Shown one piece after another: positions 58,633 to 64,000 of a DNA stretch of 64,000 nucleotides. Location: positions 16,070 through 80,069 of the forward strand of contig CAIYWC010000161.1 in the NCBI GenBank assembly GCA_903929795.1. The letters run 5' to 3'. The notes below the pieces were generated by a model, which saw only the letters and a list, made by a program, of their open reading frames with translations, searched no databases and was not told the origin of the DNA. A program made the translations under genes and the position numbers. The DNA comes from an uncultured Myxococcales bacterium. GTDB lineage: Bacteria; Myxococcota_A; UBA9042. Numbering within the stretch: the first letter of the stretch is position 1; every line of letters begins with the position of its first letter.

Positions 58633-59868
58633 CTACACAAGCCGGTGGCGCGTCTCCACGAACGCGTACGGCCCCGGTGCCAGCTGAATCACCGTGTGCA
58701 GCGGAATCTCCATCCGCAGCACTTCCTCGGGCGCTTTGTCCATGAAATACGCGTACAACGCGCGCAGCACCGCCTGGTGGGCAATCACCATCAGCGGCCG
58801 CCGCTGGCGCTCCAGCTCGATGATCACCGGCTCCAGCCGCGCGATCACGTCCTGGTAGCTCTCGCCGCGCGGGTAGCGGTAGCGCAGCTTGTCGCGCTGG
58901 CGTGCCTCGAATTCATTGGGCATTTTCTCGGCAATCTCGGCGTACGTCATGCCGTCGCAGACGCCGGCGTCGATCTCGTCCAGCGCGCGCCACGGCGTGG
59001 ACGGGATGCTCAGCGGCGCCGCGGTCTGGATGGTCCGCTGCAGCGTGCTCGTGAACACCTCCGGCTTGAGGGCCAGCGCGTCGACGAAACGCGCCAGCGC
59101 CTGGGCATAACGGGTGCCATACGGCGACAGCGGCGCGTCACCGCCGATCCGACCCTCCTCGTTCAGCGTCGATTCGCCGTGGCGCGTCAGGTAGATCGGC
59201 CGCCGCACGACATGCAGATTCAGTAAATAAAACAGCAGCTTGGCGGGCAGATAGCCGTCCAGCCGATGCACTTCCACCACGCGACCGACGTCGATGAGCT
59301 TGATGTAGCTCGCGCCCTCCGCGTCTGCATCCGCCAAGGGCTCGTAAACACTGGCGTAATGTGCGATGCGCGCGCGGAAATCCGCCACGGCTTCGTCCGG
59401 GTCCATGCCTTCGTAGTCCGGCGACGTCAGCTTGGTCTCGCGGATATTCGCTTCAATAATCGCGGGATCCTGGCACGCCGACTCGATGAACACAACCTGC
59501 AGCCCGTGTTCCACGCACCGCTGCCGCACCGTCGCGCGCCGCGCCTGCGTGCTGTTGGTCGCGTCGTAAATCGCCACCTCGCCGCCGGTCTCCATCCACG
59601 CCAGCAGGTCGCCCAGCGCGGCTTCCGCCATCTCGCTGCGGGCGCGGTTGCCGTCCTCATTCTCCGGGTCAAAAAAGTCCGCGCGGTGCTTGCTGCCCAG
59701 CCGCGCGCGTCGGTAGTCGCCAATGTTGAAAACGCGCGTCCGGTAGCCCAGCCACGACAGGAACCGCGCGAGTTTACGGGCAATATACGTCTTGCCGCGC
59801 GCCGGCAGGCCGACCATCACGATCACCAGGCGCGTCGAATGCGGGCTATTGGGTCCCATCGTCGTCAT
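58633..59868 (-). CDS. Bifunctional 6-phosphofructo-2-kinase/fructose-2,6-bisphosphatase
   Basis: Makes and degrades fructose-2,6-bisphosphate. Kinase half: Walker A GLPARGKT, FNIGDYRR, YDATNSTQARR and KLTSPDYEGMDPDEAVADF. Phosphatase half: the phosphohistidine motif LTRHGESTLNEEGRIGGDAP, STLQRTIQTA, DEIDAGVCDGMTY and PRGESYQDVIARLEPVI with the second His in IAHQAVLRAL. All line up with animal PFKFB enzymes. Length 411 matches the two-domain core. Bacterial members are known but uncommon. An ATG at 59859 with AAGGG at 9 bases may be the actual start. The ATG lies 3 bases after the DUF2723 stop. Confidence 0.92.
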   Translation of the reverse strand: MTTMGPNSPHSTRLVIVMVGLPARGKTYIARKLARFLSWLGYRTRVFNIGDYRRARLGSKHRADFFDPENEDGNRARSEMAEAALGDLLAWMETGGEVAIYDATNSTQARRATVRQRCVEHGLQVVFIESACQDPAIIEANIRETKLTSPDYEGMDPDEAVADFRARIAHYASVYEPLADADAEGASYIKLIDVGRVVEVHRLDGYLPAKLLFYLLNLHVVRRPIYLTRHGESTLNEEGRIGGDAPLSPYGTRYAQALARFVDALALKPEVFTSTLQRTIQTAAPLSIPSTPWRALDEIDAGVCDGMTYAEIAEKMPNEFEARQRDKLRYRYPRGESYQDVIARLEPVIIELERQRRPLMVIAHQAVLRALYAYFMDKAPEEVLRMEIPLHTVIQLAPGPYAFVETRHRLV

Positions 59869-59871
59869 CCC

Positions 59872-61845
59872 TTACGGCGCCTCCGGCGCCAGCGCGGCAA
59901 AGTCCAGCGTCTGCCAGTGTTGCCAAAGTTCCCGAAATTGCTTGGCATCGCCAGCGCGAAACGCGGCGTCCAGCGCCTCCGCCCGGCCCGTCAGCGTCGC
60001 CAGCAGCCGGTCGCTGGGGCTCAGCGGCCTGGCGCGCGCCAGTTCGTCCTGCGCCACCGTCAGCCAGCCCCGCCGCAGCGCGTGCGCCGCCTGGAGCGCG
60101 TGTTGCCACAGCAGCACCGCACGCGTCGGCCCGTCCGCCAAACCGCGCGCGCCGATCGCGCCCTCCAGCCGTGGCCAAATCTGCTGATGTTTCAGCAAGA
60201 TGGTCGATACGTCGTACGCGATGCCGCGCTCCGCCGCTGGCAGCAGCCGGTTGGCGATGCCGTCGAAACCGTAGACGCCCGGCGGAATTCGCAGCTCCGG
60301 GTCCTGCTCCGCCCACACCGGCTGGACCTCGACCCGTGCAAGAAGGTTCCCCACAGGCGAACGCCCCAGCGCGTGAGCGGCGCGCGCCAAATCCGCGAAC
60401 TGCGGGTAACGCTTGGCAAACCACGCCTGCCACGCCGCACCCCGGTCCGTGTCGCCGGTGCGAAACGACAGGTGCGGCGCCGCGATGTCCGGCCGCCGGC
60501 CTTCAGCGATCCGGAACGCCTGCTCGTTAAAGGCAAGGCCATAATAATTCGCGAGATACAGCGCACCCGGCGGCAACGCGTCGCGCAGCTGCGTGTCCAC
60601 AGCATCGGTCGCGCGCAGGCCCGCCAAATTCGTCTCCGGCTGGACCCAGAGCGCCGACACTTGGCCCGCCACCAGGACAAGCCCAGCCACCACGTTGACT
60701 TGCACGACATGCAGCCGCCGCGATTCCGGCCACCGCAGCAGCAGCCCGCGACGGCCGCCCAGGAACGCGCCGAGCTGACCGGCGCCGATCGCTAAAACTG
60801 CTGGCACCATCAACACATAGCCGTGGTCGTCGGGGTTGCGCGTGTCAATTTGCAGCACGGCTTTGGTTGCGAGCCCGCCGGCAAACGCCAGCCACAGCGC
60901 GCCCTGCACTCGGTCGCGCCACAGGACCGCGAACGCGAGCCCCAGTGCGCCCAGCGTCGCGAGCGGCAGAGAGAGCGTCTGCGCCACCATGCCAAAAAGC
61001 ACAAGCGCGTTGTCCAAGTAGTCGACGTGGATCTCCGTGAGATTGCGCTGGAAATGCTTGGCGGTGACCGTGTCCCAGAGCCCCGCCACCGTGCCCGGAT
61101 CGCCCCAGCGCATCTCCGTGTCGGCGTGGCTGCGCAGCCCCAGCGCCACGTAGGCCACGCCCAGCCACGCGCCGCCTGCGACAATCGCCAGCGCCAGTCG
61201 CCGGTGGCGCCGCAGCAGCCAGACAATCGCCGGCCAGGCGGCAAAAAGCGAGGCTGGCAGGGCGAAAATCGCCACATAATGGTGGTTCAGCAGCCCGAGG
61301 CACACGGCCATCGTCCACGCAGCCAGATAGCCCGCGATGAGCCGCACGTCCGCGTTTGGTCGCCGCGCAATCTGTCCCGCCAGCAACGCCGCGTGCAGCG
61401 CCCAGAGGTTGGTCGCCAGCGCGAGCGTGTAGACCTCCGCGCGCACAGCCACCTGCCACAGCGACCCCGACGCCACCAGCAGGCCCGCCGCCAGCAGCGC
61501 CCACGCGGACGTCAGCGCGCGCGAGCCGTGTTCCGCCAGCTGCGCGCGCACGAGCCGGACCAACACGAAAACCGCCGCGCCCATCGCCAGCGCGGAAAAG
61601 ATCGCTATGCGCCATGGAAATGGCCCCAGCGGCAGAAAGCGCACGAGCTGCGAAAGCGACAGCCACGCCGGATGGCCGGGCGGGTGCATGTTGCCCAGCT
61701 CAGCGGCGCACGCCGTCATTTCCGCGGAATCCAACCAGCTGTTGGCCGGCGCGGCGGACACCGCGGTCAGCGCCGTCGCGACCGCCGCTGAACACCAGGC
61801 GACGCCGTCACGCCAAGCGCTGCCGGGCGCGATCCCGCCAGTCAT
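59872..61845 (-). CDS. DUF2723/GT-C-like polytopic membrane protein
   Basis: A 657-residue protein with a transmembrane-rich half to about residue 380 and a long C-terminal soluble helical part. The N-terminal motif WLDSAEMTACAAELGNMHPP, then GHPAW, is characteristic of DUF2723 (TMEM260-like), a GT-C family linked to O-mannosylation-type sugar transfer in eukaryotes; the Asp and Glu in DSAEM are the candidate catalytic acids. Its ATG overlaps the stop of the pterin-synthase-like gene (4 bases). The substrate is unknown. Confidence 0.82.
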   Translation of the reverse strand: MTGGIAPGSAWRDGVAWCSAAVATALTAVSAAPANSWLDSAEMTACAAELGNMHPPGHPAWLSLSQLVRFLPLGPFPWRIAIFSALAMGAAVFVLVRLVRAQLAEHGSRALTSAWALLAAGLLVASGSLWQVAVRAEVYTLALATNLWALHAALLAGQIARRPNADVRLIAGYLAAWTMAVCLGLLNHHYVAIFALPASLFAAWPAIVWLLRRHRRLALAIVAGGAWLGVAYVALGLRSHADTEMRWGDPGTVAGLWDTVTAKHFQRNLTEIHVDYLDNALVLFGMVAQTLSLPLATLGALGLAFAVLWRDRVQGALWLAFAGGLATKAVLQIDTRNPDDHGYVLMVPAVLAIGAGQLGAFLGGRRGLLLRWPESRRLHVVQVNVVAGLVLVAGQVSALWVQPETNLAGLRATDAVDTQLRDALPPGALYLANYYGLAFNEQAFRIAEGRRPDIAAPHLSFRTGDTDRGAAWQAWFAKRYPQFADLARAAHALGRSPVGNLLARVEVQPVWAEQDPELRIPPGVYGFDGIANRLLPAAERGIAYDVSTILLKHQQIWPRLEGAIGARGLADGPTRAVLLWQHALQAAHALRRGWLTVAQDELARARPLSPSDRLLATLTGRAEALDAAFRAGDAKQFRELWQHWQTLDFAALAPEAP

Positions 61846-62342
61846 GCCCGGTCCAGGGTCCGCTCATACACCGCCGACTGGCCGGGCGACTCCTGCACCG
61901 TGACCAGAACACGGTGAATCGCCAGTGATGGCAAGGAGTTGGCGACGCGTGCCAGCAGCCGGTCGCACAGCCAGCGCGCCAGCAGCTCCGACGACGTGTT
62001 GGCGATGTCCAGCAGCAGCACGTCGCGCTTGGGCAAGAGGTAATGATCGTCGCGGTAGAACACATGGATGCCGTCCGCCCGTTCCTCGATGCGCAAGTGC
62101 TCATTGTGCATCGGTAAAATCGTCCGGTGGTCCAGTTCGTCGCAGCAGGCCTTGAACAGCGGTTTGACCTCGATGAAGTCTGCGACGACGTTGCCGACGT
62201 CCAGCGCGCCGTCGATCTCCAGGGTCGCGCGGTAGTTGTGGCCGTGCAGTTCTTCCCGATCGCCGTTGGCAAAAATCAGGAAGTGCGCGGAACCAAAGTT
62301 GAAATACTGTTTGTCGAGGCGGATGCCAAAGCGCTCGTTCAC
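61842..62342 (-). CDS. 6-pyruvoyl-tetrahydropterin synthase/QueD family paralogue
   Basis: A 166-residue member of the PTPS family. The zinc motif is ELHGHNYRA with FGSAHFLIF upstream, and CDELDHRT downstream. The catalytic cysteine of CxxxHGH is missing: the position reads REELHGH. This suggests a different reaction from the QueD next to it. The GTG at 62342 was chosen because the conserved region begins directly after and TGAGG lies upstream. It ends overlapping the DUF2723 gene. Confidence 0.8.
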   Translation of the reverse strand: MNERFGIRLDKQYFNFGSAHFLIFANGDREELHGHNYRATLEIDGALDVGNVVADFIEVKPLFKACCDELDHRTILPMHNEHLRIEERADGIHVFYRDDHYLLPKRDVLLLDIANTSSELLARWLCDRLLARVANSLPSLAIHRVLVTVQESPGQSAVYERTLDRA

Positions 62343-62350
62343 GGTGTGCC

Positions 62351-62722
62351 TCAGGCCTTGCGCGGGCCGCGGTAAGTGCACGCCGTCGTGCAGGTTTCGC
62401 GCACCGTCACGGCAGCCAGTCCGGGCAGACCCGGCGCCAGGTGCTCCCACAGCCACGCGCACAGCACCTCACTGGTCGGATTCTCCAATCCAGCGATTTC
62501 GTTCAGGTATCGGTGATCGAGCGCGTCCACAATCGGTCGTACAGCTGCGCTGATGTCACCGTAGTCGACCACCCAGCCGGTCAACGGCTGCGCGGCGCCG
62601 GTCACGACGATGTCCACGCGAAACGAGTGGCCATGCAACCGCCCGCATTTATGGCCGTCCGGCACGTACGGCAGCAGGTGCGCGGACTCAAAGCGGAAGG
62701 TCTTGGCGAGCTCAAAGGTCAT
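62351..62722 (-). CDS. queD: 6-carboxy-5,6,7,8-tetrahydropterin synthase, QueD-like
   Basis: A 123-residue enzyme of queuosine or tetrahydropterin synthesis from dihydroneopterin triphosphate. The active-site motif CGRLHGHSF keeps the Cys and both His, with AHLLPY and LDHRYLNEIAGLENPTSE, typical of QueD. Zinc ligands are the His of SAHL and HGH. It has no other queuosine gene beside it in the window; the second PTPS paralogue starts 8 bases downstream. Presumably both are translated from one mRNA. Confidence 0.88.
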   Translation of the reverse strand: MTFELAKTFRFESAHLLPYVPDGHKCGRLHGHSFRVDIVVTGAAQPLTGWVVDYGDISAAVRPIVDALDHRYLNEIAGLENPTSEVLCAWLWEHLAPGLPGLAAVTVRETCTTACTYRGPRKA

Positions 62723-62734
62723 GGGACGCGCAGT

Positions 62735-63676
62735 CTACTCGCCGAGCGCGCCGCCAGCAACCCGTCGGGCGCGATTCTCCGCGGAAGCCAGCAGCGAAAC
62801 GGCCAGCATAAACGCGAGGTTGGCATAGAATAGCCACATCATCAGCGCGACGATGCCGGTCAGCGCGCCGTAGACCGCGTCCATCTTGACGACATTTTGC
62901 ACATAGAGGCTGAAGAGCCGCTGGCCGAGAAACCAGAACAGCCCGAAACCTAAGGATGTTTTGATGAGCCGGCGCCGCGACGCCGCCTTGCGTGCGGACC
63001 AGCGGACCAGCGCGAAGAAGACCAGCGCGACCGGCAGCGCCTGCGACGCGTCGACCAGCACCGCGAGGCCGTCCAGCTGGCCCAGGGACAGCGCCGTGAC
63101 GCTCTTGCCCGCGACGTGCGCCATGGCTGCCAACGCCGGCCCCAGCAGCGAGACCAACATCGCCGCAAACGCTGCCACGACCGTAAACAGCGAGAGCAGC
63201 CCCGCCGCCTTCAGCGTCGAACGTTCGGGCAGGCCGAAGAACGCGCGGATCGCGTGGTCCAGCCGACTGAGAACCGTCACGGCCAGCGAGATCGCCAGCA
63301 GCGTGCCGAACACGCCGTGCGCGGCCTTATGCTGCACCAAAGTCTGAGCAAATTCAGCGGGGTTCCACGTCACGCCGGGCAGCGCGTCGTGCACCCACGC
63401 CTGGATGCGCGCAATCGCGTCGGCCCGCACGCCCAGGTGCGTTTCGCCGGTCAGCTGGCCGGCCTGATCCACGCGGCCGAGCAAGTAACCGATGACGGCG
63501 AGGACCACGAACAGCGTCGGCACCGCGGCGAACATGCAAAACAGCGCCAACGCGGCGGCGCGGTCGACAAAGTCCACGCGATCGGCCAGCGCGAGCGCGT
63601 CGCCAATGAGTGGAAACCGCCGCTTCAAGTCGGCGGGCAGGGCGCGCAGGACATGCAAAAAGTGGGGCTGAACCAT
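62735..63676 (-). CDS. YihY/virulence factor BrkB family membrane protein
   Basis: A 313-residue polytopic membrane protein with six hydrophobic segments and family motifs RAAALALFCMFAAVPTLFVV, VLSRLDHAIRAFFGLPE, and DAVYGALTGIVALMMWLFY. The family (UPF0761) is not RNase BN as once named, and has no established function. The ATG at 63676 has a TACATT hexamer 7 bases before it and is favoured over the GTG at 63712. It begins the run of seven closely spaced minus-strand genes, 12 bases before queD. Confidence 0.85.
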   Translation of the reverse strand: MVQPHFLHVLRALPADLKRRFPLIGDALALADRVDFVDRAAALALFCMFAAVPTLFVVLAVIGYLLGRVDQAGQLTGETHLGVRADAIARIQAWVHDALPGVTWNPAEFAQTLVQHKAAHGVFGTLLAISLAVTVLSRLDHAIRAFFGLPERSTLKAAGLLSLFTVVAAFAAMLVSLLGPALAAMAHVAGKSVTALSLGQLDGLAVLVDASQALPVALVFFALVRWSARKAASRRRLIKTSLGFGLFWFLGQRLFSLYVQNVVKMDAVYGALTGIVALMMWLFYANLAFMLAVSLLASAENRARRVAGGALGE

Positions 63677-63712
63677 GCGCAGGAATGTAGCACGGTTGGC
63701 GTCTGCAGGCAC

Positions 63713-64000
63713 ATGGCGGCGGCGGTTCGCTTTTTTTCGCCATGACGAAAAAGCGCCGCGGCAAAATTCGGCGGCTCACGAATACCTCATTGCTGCGCGT
63801 GTCGGGTGCAGCGCTCTTCGTCGACCCGAGCGCGCGCTCGGGGGAGCGGATAGCCCACATTCACCAGGCCGGGCTGCGAAAGGGACAAAAGGACCCCCGA
63901 CGCAGCCGAAGGGTGGGCGGCGCAGCGAGAGCTGCGGGACCGCATCAGGTGGTTGCGTCCGGGTGACACCGAGACGTTGCGGCGGGGAGGCAAAATCCGG
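63713..64000. other. Right-edge stretch without a supported gene
   Basis: Open frames of about 70 codons exist on both strands (63742-63966 plus, 63787-63993 minus), but neither has family features or a signal for a start. A 6-bp hairpin CGCAGC-GAGA-GCTGCG lies at 63921-63936. A gene may begin beyond the edge. Confidence 0.3.

Noticed and set aside
63742..63966. Basic 74-residue open frame near the right edge
   Set aside because: No family features or promoter, and it is rivalled by a frame on the other strand.

Overview
The window looks like chromosome from a high-GC Myxococcota or related deltaproteobacterial lineage. Supporting signs are a TPR-GAF-AAA+ sigma-54 activator next to a Ser/Thr-kinase-like gene, a DUF2330 protein with a MYXO-CTERM-like tail, an AgmX/PglI C-terminal domain, a giant MopE-type repeat protein, at least nine lipoproteins (several with Asp-rich tethers), and a CarH-type B12 photoreceptor. 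Housekeeping genes (gyrA, dusB-like, rpmE, glpK, rlmI, ileS, dnaB, queD-like) are spread between surface and signalling genes. I saw no rRNA, tRNA, prophage, insertion sequence or CRISPR array.

Layout. 1-3970 (+): sigma-54 activator, cut at the left edge, overlapping a small atypical kinase. 3974-8341 (-): gyrA and a GT-C-like membrane protein. 8762-10063 (+): UDP-glucose dehydrogenase. 10076-12720 (-): tRNA dihydrouridine synthase and two stand-alone cyclic-nucleotide-binding-domain proteins. 12889-18995 (+): six tightly packed genes for lipoproteins, secreted proteins, a NUDIX hydrolase and an outer-membrane barrel. 19026-21775 (-): lipoprotein lipase and a nucleotide-sugar dehydrogenase. 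22185-26540 (+): an RdgC-like protein in two reading frames, an MBOAT acyltransferase and an SGNH partner. 26565-28474 (-): second SGNH protein and a YdcF-like protein. 28603-28809 (+): rpmE. 28971-32813 (-): rlmI, a small membrane protein, glpK and a Cys-cluster protein. 32954-39202 (+): lipase-like, disrupted barrel, DUF3105, DUF2330 and AgmX-like surface proteins. 39212-41275: a quinone oxidoreductase diverging from a radical SAM gene. 41420-49205 (-): 2141-residue MopE-like lipoprotein and a class V aminotransferase. 49280-52486 (+): ileS. 52497-54757 (-): CarH-like repressor, ECF sigma factor and a zinc-ribbon/RID-like protein. 54973-56658 (+): dnaB. 56712-63676 (-): seven closely spaced genes including a eukaryote-like PFK-2/FBPase-2 and two pterin synthases.

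The most interesting system is the CarH-ECF sigma pair at 52497-54061. The genes overlap by four bases, the repressor keeps the W-x9-EH and E-x-H-x-x-G signatures of coenzyme-B12 photoreceptors, and the sigma leader holds four direct repeats of a TGAACAGGTT-type motif at 20-22 bp spacing. Two more exact copies lie inside the operon. It reads as a self-contained, probably light-responsive and autoregulated circuit.

Other points: a dispersed intergenic repeat of about 110 bp in three copies (8466-8580, 11260-11390, 41293-41403) with an invariant 17-base core; an in-frame amber codon splitting an outer-membrane protein at 34724; several starts preceded by TAnnCT-like hexamers at leaderless distance; and a likely polysaccharide O-acylation cluster at 20465-28474.
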